In this document: one piece after another, positions 1-8,295 of the stretch
Layout: each line of letters opens with the position of its first letter
How positions within the stretch are numbered: position 1 is the first letter of the stretch
Assembly: GCF_000429185.2 (NCBI RefSeq)
Contig: NZ_AUBJ02000001.1
Coordinates: forward strand, 1,674,001-1,738,000
Direction of reading: 5' to 3'
Source of the DNA: Actinoalloteichus caeruleus DSM 43889
Lineage (GTDB): Bacteria > Actinomycetota > Actinomycetes > Mycobacteriales > Pseudonocardiaceae
Length of the DNA: 64,000 nucleotides
Notes under the pieces: model-generated
Told to the model about the DNA's origin: nothing
Seen by the model: the letters and a program-made list of their open reading frames with translations, nothing else
Databases searched by the model: none
Program-made: the position numbers and the translations under genes

Positions 1-370
1 CGCTGCCTCGACCTCGGGATCGTCGTCGGGCTGGAGCGGCGGTCGCGTCGTTGGGGATGCGCCGTCGTCACGCCGGACCTCGCCCCGGTCCGCACTCGAC
101 GCCCAGGGCCCGAGCCCCACGGCGGGCCGTCCGGCCGTTGCACCGCGAACGACGTGGGGGACCGGCGTTCCCGCTGGCATCACCGCGCACCCCATCCCCC
201 GCGCCGGCGACCGACCGGGCGATGGCGCGGATCGTCCTCGATGGACGGTGGGAGGAGCGGCCGCCGACCCGACGGGCGGAACACGGGAGCCCGTCCGGGT
301 CCGCGTGGGATCCGCCGGAGTCGAACGGCATACCCTTCCCCCGCCGGGGGGCCACCACCCCGTCGGCGGG
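1..370. other. No gene recognised
   Basis: The first 370 bases contain only short GC-rich open frames of low complexity (runs of Arg, Gly and Pro) on both strands. None resembles a known protein or has a convincing ribosome binding site. The stretch lies downstream of the MFS exporter, so it may be intergenic or the edge of a gene beyond the window. Confidence 0.4.
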
Positions 371-421
371 CTCAGCGGCCGGACTCAGCGGCCGGACTCA
401 GCGGTCGGGTCAGCGGTCGAC
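371..421. repeat. 13-bp tandem repeat, about 3.8 copies
   Basis: The unit ctcagcggccgga is repeated head to tail at 371, 384 and 397, with small changes in the third copy and a partial fourth from 410. It runs up to the stop codon of the MFS gene on the minus strand. Such short GC-rich tandem repeats usually arise by slippage. Confidence 0.7.
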
Positions 422-1662
422 GGAACGGCGCGAGTAGCGGCGCGCTCCCGGAGCGCAGGCCGCCAGGGCCGGTGCGAGGAAGCACACCACCGCGCACACC
501 GCCAGGGTCGTCGACACCCCGCCCGCCGCCACGGCCGGGGTGATCAGCGCCAGGCCGACCGGGGCCAGACCGTAGGAGAACAGGAAGTCCACGGAGGAGA
601 CCCGGGCCAGCAGTCGGGGTTCGACCTCGCGCTGGATGGCGGTGAACCACAGGACGTTGAACAGCTCGATGCCCACCCCCGCGAGGACGTAGGCGAGGAC
701 CACCGCCGCCGGCGGCGCCTCCAGCATCATCGCCAGCGGCGCGAAGCCGTAGAGACCCAGCCCGAACAGGGAGGCCCACCCCGGCGACCGGGGCCGCCAC
801 CTGGCGACGACGACCGCGAATCCCAGGGCCCCCAGCGTGTAGCCGGTGGTGGCGGCGACCAGCACGAACTCGCCGTCGTAGTGGTCGCGGCTGACCAGGG
901 GCAGGATCACGCCGGTCGCGGAGTAACCCGTGGCGATCACCGCCGAGAGCGCGGCGAGCCCGGCCAGGAACCACGGGTGCCGCCGCGCCTCCCGCAGGCC
1001 GTCGAGGAACTCACCCACGACGGAGGCGGACCTCCCCGCCTCCGCTCGGGCCGGGGCGCGGAGGCGCCGGCGGGCGGCAGCAGCGCGGCCCCCAACCACA
1101 TCAGCGCGGTGCCCAGGATGAGGGCCGACGTGTCCAGGAGGACCGCCAGCATCGCGGTCAGCCCCGGGGCGGCGAGGGTGGTGCCGCGCACAGCCAGGCT
1201 CATCGCCGCGTTCGCCCGCTGCCGGCGTTCCTCGACGACGACCTCGGCCGTCAGCGCCTGGTAGGCGGGCCGGCAGGCGCCCTGGCCGCAGCCGACGACG
1301 GCGGCCGCGATCGCGGTGACCGTGGTCGACCACCCGAGGCCCACCACGACCAGGGGCGTGGCGGCGGTCGCGGCCAACCCGGACCAGAGCACGGTGGCGC
1401 GACGGGAATGCCGGTCGGCGAGCACACCGCCCACGGGGACGGCGGCGAGGAATCCGACCGTTCGGGCGGCCAGGACCACGCCAAGCTGCCCGACGCCGAG
1501 CGTGCCGTCCACGACGGCGAACCCCAGGAGGAACGGCAGGGCCCAGGTGGCAAGGCCGGACAGTGTCGCGCCACACCAGAGCCGGAGGAAGGCGGGGTCC
1601 CGGCGGAGCGGGCGGCCCTGGTCGGGCGGCGGCGTGGGGTGTTCGGCCACGGGGGCGACCAT
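410..1662 (-). CDS. MFS exporter, EntS-like, with an apparent frameshift
   Basis: A major facilitator superfamily transporter of about 417 residues, reading from ATG at 1662. The N-terminal half has several hydrophobic helices and the loop motif GGVLADRHSRR typical of MFS drug and siderophore exporters such as EntS. It leaves frame near 1030-1070, and the C-terminal half (helices from LAGLAALSAV onward) continues in another frame to the stop at 410. The two halves join without loss of sequence, so a single-base indel in a G/C run explains the break. A Fur/Zur-like palindrome lies about 120 bases upstream, which fits export of a metal chelator; that role is inference. If the shift is real, the gene is broken. 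Confidence 0.75.
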
Positions 1663-1781
1663 CGGTCTGCTCCTCGACTGTTGCGCGGTCGACGTGCGGC
1701 GCGGTCGGACCGAGGGCCCTGGACTCGTACCGGGTCGCCTCCCGGCGACGTTCCGGCGCTCGCGGGGACCACCAGCATACT

Positions 1782-1800
1782 GAAAACGATTATCGCTATC
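1782..1800. promoter_or_regulatory. Fur/Zur-like palindrome upstream of the MFS gene
   Basis: GAAAACGATTATCGCTATC is an imperfect 19-bp palindrome: CGAT-T-ATCG is perfect at the core and 7 of 9 arm positions pair. It stands out as AT-rich and resembles Fur-family boxes, matching 14 of 19 positions of the classical Fur consensus by eye. It would control the minus-strand MFS exporter. Zur, Fur or another Fur-family protein cannot be told apart from sequence alone. Confidence 0.45.
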
Positions 1801-2007
1801 TGGGGCGGGCTTCCGCCCCGCGCCAACACCACCGATGACGTCACCCGACGGGGGACCCCGGAGCGGCACCCGGGGCAGGGCCTCACCCTCCCTCCGCGGT
1901 GGCCACCGGCCGGCAACCAACCGGCGCACCGACGGTGGCGAGCGGTCAGGACGAGGAGGAGAGCGCCGAGATTCGGAAAACGGGGTGCGCGCCCCTCGAA
2001 CGGGAGC

Positions 2008-2029
2008 GAGGATCCCGGGGTGGATCCTC
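2008..2029 (-). terminator. Hairpin downstream of the MarR gene
   Basis: GAGGATCC and GGATCCTC form a perfect 8-bp stem around a 6-base loop, about 60 bases past the MarR stop codon. There is no U-tract, as is usual in actinomycetes. Confidence 0.35.
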
Positions 2030-2086
2030 CTCGCGGCCCACCGGCCGGGCACTCCGGATGGACGAACGCCGCACCGCTCCCCCAGC

Positions 2087-2512
2087 TCAGGAACGGACGC
2101 ACAACCGCCGCGCGAGCCCGTCCAACATCGCCAGCACCTCGGCCCGCGCCTCCACGTCGTCACCGCCGAGAGCGCGGTCGATGACGTGGTCGATCGGTGC
2201 CACCGGACGGCTCCGGCCCCACTCGCGGATGTTGGCCGAGGGCGCGACGAGCGTCCGCCTCCGGTCGGCCGGGTCCACGGTGGTCTCCAGCACCCCTTCG
2301 GCCCGGAACCGCGCCACCGCGCCCGAGACCTGGCTCTGGAGGAACCCGGTGCGCTCGGTGATGTCACCGATGGAACTGCCCGGGTGCTCGATCACGTCGA
2401 GCAGGATGGTGCGGGCACTGGCCGGCAGTCCGTGGAAGCCGCCCTCGGGAATGGCGTCCTCACCCAGTTTCATCAGCCTGCGCCCGAGTAGGTAGAGCAC
2501 GAACCCGTCCAC
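2087..2512 (-). CDS. MarR-family transcriptional regulator
   Basis: A 141-residue winged-helix protein starting at GTG 2512. The central part (about residues 30-95) has the MarR pattern: a helix with ASARTILLDVIEHPG, a recognition helix around TGFLQSQVSGAVARF, and the wing sequence DPADRRRTLV, whose D-x-R-D/R-R motif is diagnostic of MarR proteins. The C-terminal helices would complete the dimer interface. It is divergent from the ABC exporter genes at 2638, and the 125-base gap holds two tandem CATCA-type palindromes. The usual arrangement would be repression of itself and of the exporter, relieved by a small toxic ligand; that is inferred from family and layout. Confidence 0.8.
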   Translation of the reverse strand: MDGFVLYLLGRRLMKLGEDAIPEGGFHGLPASARTILLDVIEHPGSSIGDITERTGFLQSQVSGAVARFRAEGVLETTVDPADRRRTLVAPSANIREWGRSRPVAPIDHVIDRALGGDDVEARAEVLAMLDGLARRLCVRS

Positions 2513-2538
2513 GCGCTCACGCTACAACAGCCGACACT

Positions 2539-2566
2539 CATCACCGATGATGCATCACTTGTGATG
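2539..2566. promoter_or_regulatory. Tandem palindromic operator between MarR and ABC exporter
   Basis: Two 14-bp palindromic units lie back to back: CATCACCGATGATG at 2539-2552 (arms CATCA/TGATG) and CATCACTTGTGATG at 2553-2566 (arms CATCAC/GTGATG). They sit midway between the divergent MarR (GTG 2512) and ABC (GTG 2638) starts. This is the expected place for a MarR operator controlling both promoters. Confidence 0.6.
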
Positions 2567-2637
2567 TAACCTGTGCTGACCTTCCGACCGCCACCCACCA
2601 CACGCGCGACCCGTCGCGCCCGACACGTGGAGACCGC

Positions 2638-4371
2638 GTGCTCATCGCGCTGCTCAGAGTCCACTTACGGCCCTACACCGGCCGACTCGGTCTACTCGTG
2701 CTGCTCCAGCTCGTCCAGACCGTCGCCACCCTCTACCTGCCCACGCTGAACGCCGACATCATCGACAACGGCGTCATCCCCGGTGACCAGGGCCGCATCC
2801 TCACCGTCGGCGCCGTCATGATCGGCGCCACCATGCTCCAGGTCGCCTGCGCGGCCGGAGCCGTCTACCTCGGCGCCCACACCGCGATGTCCGTGGGCCG
2901 CGACATCCGCGCCGCCGTGTTCCACCGGACGCAGTCCTTCTCCAACCGCGAACTCGGCGAGTTCGGCGCCCCCTCGTTGATCACCCGCACCACCAACGAC
3001 GTCCAACAGGTCCAGATGCTGGTCCTGATGACCTGCACGCTGATGGTCACCGCCCCCATCATGTGCGTCGGCGGCATCGTGCTGGCCCTCAACCAGGACG
3101 TCCCGCTCTCCGGCCTGCTGGTGGCACTCGTACCGGCGCTCGGCCTGGTCGTCGTCGCCCTGGCCTCCCGGCTGCGCCCCCTCTTCCGCACGATGCAGGA
3201 GCGGATCGACGGCGTGAACCGGGTCCTGCGGGAACAGATCAACGGCCTCCAGGTCATCCGCGCCTTCGGCCGCGACGACCACGAACGGGACCGCTTCCGG
3301 ACCGCCAACACCGCGCTCACCGACACCGCGCTGCGCATCGGCCGGCTGATCGCCGTGATGTTCCCGCTGGTGATGCTCGTCGTCAACCTCGCCACCGTCG
3401 CCGTGACCTGGTTCGGCGCCGGCCGGATCGACAGCGGCGCCATGCAGGTCGGCGCACTGGTGGCGTTCCTCAGCTACCTCATGCAGATCCTGATGGCGGT
3501 CATGATGGCGACCTTCATGTTCATGATGGTGCCGCGCGCCGAGGTCTGCGCCGACCGCATCCAGGAGGTGCTGACCACCGAGGGCACCGTACGACCGCCC
3601 GAGGACCCGGTGCGGGAGCTCCCGGGAACCGGCGGCCTGGAACTGCGGGACGTCGAGTTCCGCTATCCCGGGGCCGAGGACCCGGTGCTCCGCGAGGTCA
3701 GCTTCCTCGCCAGCCCCGGGCAGACGACGGCCGTGATCGGCAGCACCGGGAGCGGCAAGAGCACCCTGCTGAGTCTCGTCCCACGCCTGGCCGACGTCAG
3801 CGGCGGCGCGGTGCTCGTCGACGACACCGACGTCCGCGACCTGGACCCGGCGCTGCTGGCCCGCACCGTCTCCGTGGTCCCCCAACGCCCCTACCTGTTC
3901 TCCGGGACCATCGCCAGCAACCTCCGGTACGGCAACCCGGACGCCACCGACGAGGAACTGTGGCGGGCGCTGGAGATCGCGCAGGCCGCCGACTTCGTGC
4001 GCTCCCGGCCCGAAGGGCTGGAGGCACCGGTCTCCCAGGGCGGGACGAACGTCTCCGGAGGACAACGACAACGCCTGGCCATCGCCAGGGCCGTGGTCCA
4101 ACGCCCCGCCGTGTACCTGTTCGACGACTCCTTCTCCGCCCTCGACTACGCCACCGACGCCAGGGTCCGGGCCGCGCTCGCCCAGGAAACCAGCGACCGG
4201 ACCGTCGTCATCGTCGCCCAGCGGGTCAGCACCATCCGCGACGCCGACAAGATCCTCGTGCTGGAGGCCGGCCGCGTCGTCGGCTCGGGAACGCACACGG
4301 AACTGATGGCGGACAACGACGTCTACCGGGAGATCGTCCTCTCCCAGCTGACCGAGGAGGAGGCCGCGTGA
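2638..4371 (+). CDS. ABC exporter half-transporter, first subunit
   Basis: A 577-residue ABC half-transporter with an N-terminal six-helix membrane domain (residues 1-330) and a C-terminal nucleotide-binding domain. Visible motifs are Walker A GSTGSGKST (about 368-376), signature VSGGQRQRLAIARA (from 472) and Walker B VYLFDDSFSALD (from 492). The residue after the Walker B Asp is Asp rather than the catalytic Glu, so this is the degenerate ATP site typical of heterodimeric exporters (BmrC/TM287 type). The start is GTG 2638. The stop overlaps the start of the partner gene by four bases (GTGA), so the two are translationally coupled. Export of a drug or lipid is likely; the substrate is unknown. 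The MarR gene is divergent and probably regulates it. Confidence 0.92.
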   Translation: MLIALLRVHLRPYTGRLGLLVLLQLVQTVATLYLPTLNADIIDNGVIPGDQGRILTVGAVMIGATMLQVACAAGAVYLGAHTAMSVGRDIRAAVFHRTQSFSNRELGEFGAPSLITRTTNDVQQVQMLVLMTCTLMVTAPIMCVGGIVLALNQDVPLSGLLVALVPALGLVVVALASRLRPLFRTMQERIDGVNRVLREQINGLQVIRAFGRDDHERDRFRTANTALTDTALRIGRLIAVMFPLVMLVVNLATVAVTWFGAGRIDSGAMQVGALVAFLSYLMQILMAVMMATFMFMMVPRAEVCADRIQEVLTTEGTVRPPEDPVRELPGTGGLELRDVEFRYPGAEDPVLREVSFLASPGQTTAVIGSTGSGKSTLLSLVPRLADVSGGAVLVDDTDVRDLDPALLARTVSVVPQRPYLFSGTIASNLRYGNPDATDEELWRALEIAQAADFVRSRPEGLEAPVSQGGTNVSGGQRQRLAIARAVVQRPAVYLFDDSFSALDYATDARVRAALAQETSDRTVVIVAQRVSTIRDADKILVLEAGRVVGSGTHTELMADNDVYREIVLSQLTEEEAA

Positions 4372-6212
4372 GCGCCCGAACCACCAGCGAGGACCGGCCC
4401 GCACCCCAGAGCGCCGGCCGGCCCCCCAACGAGAAGTCCAGCGACTTCCTCGGCTCCGGGCGGCGGGTGCTCGGACTGCTGACCCGTGAGCGCACCGCGA
4501 TGGTCGTGGTCCTCGTGCTGGCCCTGGCCAGCGTGGCGCTCAGCGTCGCGGGACCCCGCATCCTCGGCTACGCCACCGACCTCGTGGTCGACGGCGCCTT
4601 CGGACCCGACGCCGCCGGAATCGACTTCGGCGCCCTCGGCACCGTCCTGCTGTGGGTGCTGGCCGTGTACGTGGCGTCGGCGGGCTTCGGGATCGTCCAG
4701 GGCCGGCTCACCAACGGCGCCGTCCAGCGCACCGCCGGCCGGCTGCGCCGCGACGCCCAGGCCAAACTCGCGCGACTGCCGCTGCGGCACTTCAACGGCC
4801 AGTCCCGGGGCGAGGTCCTCAGCCGGGTCACCAACGACATCGACAACGTCGCCCAGTCCCTCCAGCAGGTGCTCTCCCAGGTCATCGTCTCCCTGCTGAC
4901 CCTGGTGGCGGTGCTGGCGATGATGTTCTCCATCTCCTGGCTGCTCGCGCTGATCGCCCTCCTCAGCATCCCGGCGGCGGTGCTGGTGACCGCCCTCATC
5001 GGCAAGCGGGCCCAGCCCGAGTTCGCCGAGCAGTGGAAGAGCACCGGTGACCTCAACGGCCACGTCGAGGAGATGTACACCGGGCACGCGCTGGTGCGGG
5101 CCTTCGGCCGCCAGCGGGAGGCCGCCGAGGTCTTCGGCGAGCGCAACGAACGACTCTTCCGGTCAAGCTTCCGCGCCCAGTTCATCTCCGGCCTCATCCA
5201 GCCGAGCATGATGTTCGTGTCGAACCTGAACTACGTGCTGGTGGCGGTCGTCGGCGGCCTGCGGGTCACCTCAGGCCAGCTCACCATCGGCGACGTGCAG
5301 GCCTTCGTGCAGTACTCCCGCCAGTTCACCCAGCCGCTCACCCAGGTCGCGAGCATGGCCAACCTGGTGCAGTCCGGGGTGGCCTCCGCGGAACGGGTCT
5401 TCGACTTCCTCGACGCCGAGGAGGAGGAACCGGACCCCGCCGAGCCACACCGGCTGCCGACCGTGCGGGGCCGCGTCGAGTTCGAGCACGTCTCCTTCCG
5501 CTACGACCCGGAGAAGCCGCTGATCGAGGACCTGTCGCTCGTCGCCGAACCCGGGCAGACGGTCGCGATCGTCGGCCCAACCGGGGCCGGCAAGAGCACC
5601 CTGGTGAACCTGCTGATGCGCTTCTACGAGGTCACCGGCGGCCGGATCACCCTCGACGGGGTCGACACCGCCACGATGACGCGGGCCGACGTGCGGGCCA
5701 CCACCGGGATGGTCCTCCAGGACACCTGGCTGTTCGGCGGCACGATCGCCGAGAACATCGCCTACGGCGCGAAGGACGCCACCCGGGAACAGGTCATCGC
5801 GGCGGCGAAGGCCGCCCATGTCGACCACTTCGCCCGCACCCTCCCCGAGGGCTACGACACCGTCATCGACGAGGAGGGCGGCGGGGTCAGCGCCGGCGAG
5901 AAGCAGCTGATCACCATCGCCAGGGCCTTCCTGGCCAACCCGTCGATCCTCGTCCTCGACGAGGCGACCAGCTCGGTGGACACCCGCACCGAGGTGCTCA
6001 TCCAGCGGGCGATGGCCGAGCTGCGCAGCGGCCGGACCGCCTTCGTCATCGCCCACCGCCTCTCCACCATCCGGGACGCCGACCGGATCGTGGTGATGGA
6101 GGAGGGCGCCATCGTCGAACAGGGCACCCACGACGAACTCCTCGCGGCGGGCGGCGCCTACGCCCGCCTCTACGCCGCGCAGTTCGAGCAGCCCGTCGTC
6201 GAGACCGGCTGA
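4368..6212 (+). CDS. ABC exporter half-transporter, second subunit
   Basis: A 614-residue ABC half-transporter starting at GTG 4368 within the stop of the first subunit. A hydrophilic N-terminal tail of about 35 residues precedes six membrane helices (about 40-340). The nucleotide-binding domain has Walker A GPTGAGKST (403-411), signature VSAGEKQLITIARA and Walker B ILVLDEATSSVD (527-537) with the catalytic Glu present at 532. The signature is changed (SAGEK in place of SGGQ). It therefore supplies the catalytic Glu missing in its partner, as expected for a heterodimer with one consensus and one degenerate ATP site. A 37-base perfect hairpin follows the stop. Confidence 0.92.
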   Translation: MSARTTSEDRPAPQSAGRPPNEKSSDFLGSGRRVLGLLTRERTAMVVVLVLALASVALSVAGPRILGYATDLVVDGAFGPDAAGIDFGALGTVLLWVLAVYVASAGFGIVQGRLTNGAVQRTAGRLRRDAQAKLARLPLRHFNGQSRGEVLSRVTNDIDNVAQSLQQVLSQVIVSLLTLVAVLAMMFSISWLLALIALLSIPAAVLVTALIGKRAQPEFAEQWKSTGDLNGHVEEMYTGHALVRAFGRQREAAEVFGERNERLFRSSFRAQFISGLIQPSMMFVSNLNYVLVAVVGGLRVTSGQLTIGDVQAFVQYSRQFTQPLTQVASMANLVQSGVASAERVFDFLDAEEEEPDPAEPHRLPTVRGRVEFEHVSFRYDPEKPLIEDLSLVAEPGQTVAIVGPTGAGKSTLVNLLMRFYEVTGGRITLDGVDTATMTRADVRATTGMVLQDTWLFGGTIAENIAYGAKDATREQVIAAAKAAHVDHFARTLPEGYDTVIDEEGGGVSAGEKQLITIARAFLANPSILVLDEATSSVDTRTEVLIQRAMAELRSGRTAFVIAHRLSTIRDADRIVVMEEGAIVEQGTHDELLAAGGAYARLYAAQFEQPVVETG

Positions 6213-6227
6213 ACCGGAGGCCCCGGC

Positions 6228-6264
6228 GTTCCGGGCCTGGTGCGCCGCACCAGGCCCGGAACGG
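6228..6264 (+). terminator. Terminator of the ABC exporter operon
   Basis: A perfect inverted repeat of 18 bp per arm (CGTTCCGGGCCTGGTGCG and its complement) around one central base, 16 bases after the ABC stop. It is followed by a short T-rich stretch (gtttcc). This is the strongest hairpin in the left arm. Confidence 0.75.
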
Positions 6265-6335
6265 TTTCCGCCCTCTCGAAACCGCCTGGACACCTCGGGC
6301 GCATCGCTCTTTCCGGCGGCGTTCGCGCCATCTCC

Positions 6336-6371
6336 TTGACCCCCCACCGCCGGTTTCGGTGGGATCGTCCG
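6336..6371 (+). promoter_or_regulatory. Putative promoter of the GIY-YIG gene, leaderless
   Basis: TTGACC at 6336-6341 is a good -35 element. About 17 bases later lies GTGGGAT, a weak -10, which ends about 8 bases before the GTG at 6372. This spacing would place the transcription start at or next to the start codon, as in the leaderless mRNAs common in actinomycetes. Confidence 0.35.
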
Positions 6372-6659
6372 GTGCGAACACAGGTCGTTTACAAGATCAC
6401 CTACCCCAACGGCAAGATCTACGTGGGTTCCGACGTGACCGGCACGGTCACCTTCTTCGGAACCGGGAACGACAAACTCGTGGCCGCCGAACACACACCG
6501 GAGCAGTTGCGCGATTTCACCGTGCGCAAGCAGGTCCTGTGGGAGTCGCAGACGGCGGAACCGACCGAGGTTTTGGCGTGGAAACGCCAGTACATCGAAA
6601 CGCTCCAGTCGAACAACCCCGACATCGGCTACAACCGCACCCCGAAGTTCCGGGGATGA
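6372..6659 (+). CDS. Small GIY-YIG domain protein
   Basis: A 95-residue protein from GTG 6372. The opening VYKITYPNGKIYVGSD (residues 6-21) is a GIY-YIG nuclease-family signature, with Tyr7 and Tyr17 as the paired tyrosines. An Arg lies in DFTVRKQVLWES, and the C-terminal IGYNRTP is the usual Asn-containing end of the fold. The helix where the catalytic Glu normally sits reads VLAWKRQYIE, so that Glu may be replaced. The domain fills the whole protein, with no DNA-binding domain. It stands alone between the ABC terminator and a perfect palindrome. A role in DNA cleavage is possible but not shown. Upstream in-frame starts exist from 6240, but that part is low-complexity and overlaps the terminator. 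Confidence 0.75.
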   Translation: MRTQVVYKITYPNGKIYVGSDVTGTVTFFGTGNDKLVAAEHTPEQLRDFTVRKQVLWESQTAEPTEVLAWKRQYIETLQSNNPDIGYNRTPKFRG

Positions 6660-6700
6660 GGGCGGACCAAAGGCCGCCGGCGCCCGCCCCGAACCGCTGA

Positions 6701-6724
6701 CGACGGGGCGCCGGCGCCCCGTCG
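6701..6724 (+). terminator. 24-bp perfect palindrome after the GIY-YIG gene
   Basis: A perfect 24-bp GC palindrome (core GGGGCGCCGGCGCCCC), about 42 bases after the GIY-YIG stop. It would fold into a 10-bp stem with a 4-base loop. Its position suggests a terminator. Confidence 0.5.
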
Positions 6725-6918
6725 ACCCGCTCCCGACCGGCACCGCACCGGGAAACCCGGGCTTCCCGGTGCCCGCCACACCAGGAACGAACGGGGATGT
6801 CGGAGTCGCCCCGCGATTCCGGCGGAACGCCGGCCTCCGACCCCGCACGGCTGGGTCGGCAGGGCCGGCAGGGTGGTGCCGTCACCACCACCAACCCGGT
6901 GGAAAGCGATCAGGACGT

Positions 6919-7143
6919 CTACTCCCGCACGCAGACCTGCGGGCCGAGCGATCGGAACCCCTCGTCACAGGGCGAGGAGTCGCCCCACACCGCCACGGTC
7001 AGCGGGATGATGAGCACCAGCAGGACGAGCGCCGGAACGCACCACAGCCACGTCCAACGGCGGAGGCAGGACCGCCGCTGGCAGTTGGGCGGCTCGAACA
7101 GGGTCATGCTGCCGCACGGGCAGATGACCCTCCTGCTCAACAC
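6919..7143 (-). CDS. Small membrane protein with N-terminal Cys motif
   Basis: About 74 residues if read from GTG 7143; the same frame is open up to ATG 7218, so the start is uncertain. The sequence has a CPCG motif, then CQRRSC, then one strongly hydrophobic helix (WTWLWCVPALVLLVLIIPLT) and a polar tail with two Cys. The paired cysteines before the helix could bind zinc or form disulfides. It matches no family I recognise. The hydrophobic helix with flanking Arg residues argues that this frame, not the antisense one, is the gene. It lies between the GIY-YIG gene and the leader-distal end of the CRISPR array. Confidence 0.5.
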   Translation of the reverse strand: MLSRRVICPCGSMTLFEPPNCQRRSCLRRWTWLWCVPALVLLVLIIPLTVAVWGDSSPCDEGFRSLGPQVCVRE

Positions 7144-7384
7144 CGGCACGAGGTGGGGGGAGCCTGGTCGGGAGAAATGCGGAGAGTTGCCACACCCGGA
7201 CATGGGGGCTGGTGCCATGCGGCCATGCCAGGACTGTAGGAGTGCCAGCTCGAATCACGCTCACGCAGCACAGAGTTCACCCTTTGGGGCTAGCAGCAGT
7301 CGGTGAACGTGCCCACCCGAACGGCGGCTGGTCGACGACGGGGACCGATGCGTGAACTCGGCAGCCCCCGGAAGCAGCCAACAT

Positions 7385-8025
7385 CACGAGCAGACCCGCA
7401 TGCGCGGGGAGACCGGCTGTCCGCACCGGCCGCCCCTGTGGACGAGGGAACCGCCCCGAGTGCGCGGGGAGGACGTCGAGGTGGTGGACCCGAACCAGCT
7501 TGGGCTCGGAACAGCCCCGCGTGCGCGGGGAGGACGCCCATGTGCAAGCTGGGCACCGGCAGCCGTGCGGAACAGCCCCGCGTGCGCGGGGAGGACAGCG
7601 ATTCGTTCAGCCGGATTTCCGACAGGAGCGGAACAGCCCCGCGTGCGCGGGGAGGACTCCGTACTGAGCGCCTTGATGGCGCGGATCTCAAAAACAGCCC
7701 CGCGTGCGCGGGGAGGACGATTCGGGCTGGGACAGCCTGGCTCCGGGGAACGGAACAGCCCCGCGTGCGCGGGGAGGACTGCACGCGGACGTCCGCCAAG
7801 CAGGCCAGCTGCGGAACAGCCCCGCGTGCGCGGGGAGGACGGAGGAATCACATCGCCACGGGGAGACGACGCGGGAACAGCCCCGCGTGCGCGGGGAGGA
7901 CGGCCAGCTTCAGAAGGTTCGCATCCTGGGCTGCGGAACAGCCCCGCGTGCGCGGGGAGGACACGCCGCGGTCGTCGAGCGGTGCGCCGACGAGGCGGGA
8001 ACCGCCCCGAGTGCGCGGGGAGGAC
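7385..8025 (-). CRISPR. Type I-E CRISPR array, 11 repeats and 10 spacers
   Basis: Repeats of 29 bases start at 7385 (degenerate), 7446, 7507, 7568, 7629, 7690, 7751, 7812, 7873, 7934 and 7997. Spacers are 32 bases, except the one at 7963-7996, which is 34. The repeat has a 6-bp stem CCCCGC/GCGGGG. On the minus strand it begins GTCCTCCCC and ends TTCCG, the form of type I-E repeats, so the crRNA is read from the minus strand. The most decayed repeat (7385) is then leader-distal, as expected. The repeats at 7446 and 7997 share the same variant (aaccgccccgag for aacagccccgcg), and the repeat at 7690 starts with five A. The matching Cascade genes lie 7.5 kb away on the same strand. Confidence 0.95.
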
Positions 8026-8252
8026 ACTTCCTGACCTGCGGCGTTAGGTGCGCCCACACCGATTCTCATTCACTTTGTTCCGTCACCATACGGGATGCTC
8101 CGGTTCCCTGAGTGCCGCCGAACCGTCTCGACGAACCGGAAGCGCCTCGCAGGAGCACTCGTCATTGTCCGCATTGCCCCCTCCTCTCCCCTGCCTCCAA
8201 CCCCGGGCGCACCCGTCTGCCGAAGACGGAGCACTGACGCCCATCCACCACT
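8026..8252 (-). other. Probable CRISPR leader region
   Basis: This 227-base stretch without a gene adjoins the leader-proximal repeat. Its first 70 bases are AT-richer than the surroundings (gattctcattcactttgtt). It should hold the minus-strand promoter of the array, but I see no convincing -35/-10 pair. It also contains the upstream region of the plus-strand gene at 8296. Confidence 0.4.
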
Positions 8253-8258
8253 ATGACC

Positions 8259-8289
8259 TTGACCTCAAGCAAAGTGGAACTCCTAGCGT
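8259..8289 (+). promoter_or_regulatory. Promoter of the gene at 8296, long spacer
   Basis: TTGACC at 8259-8264 is followed 18-19 bases later by CTAGCGT at 8283-8289. The start codon follows at 8296, so the transcript would be nearly leaderless. The spacer begins with ACCTCAAG when counted from 8262, the half-site seen in many MerR-family operators. A 19-base spacer is also typical of MerR-controlled promoters. The other half-site is poor, so control by a MerR protein is only a suggestion. Confidence 0.35.
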
Positions 8290-8295
8290 TGTTGC

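Noticed and set aside
6797-7306. A 169-codon plus-strand frame opposite the small membrane protein
   Set aside because: It is low-complexity and polar, while the minus strand has a clear membrane helix and Cys motif.
7303-8047. Open frames on both strands giving repeated peptides such as RARGG or PACAGRT
   Set aside because: They are translations of the CRISPR repeats; the 61-base period and absence of any ribosome binding site show there is no gene.
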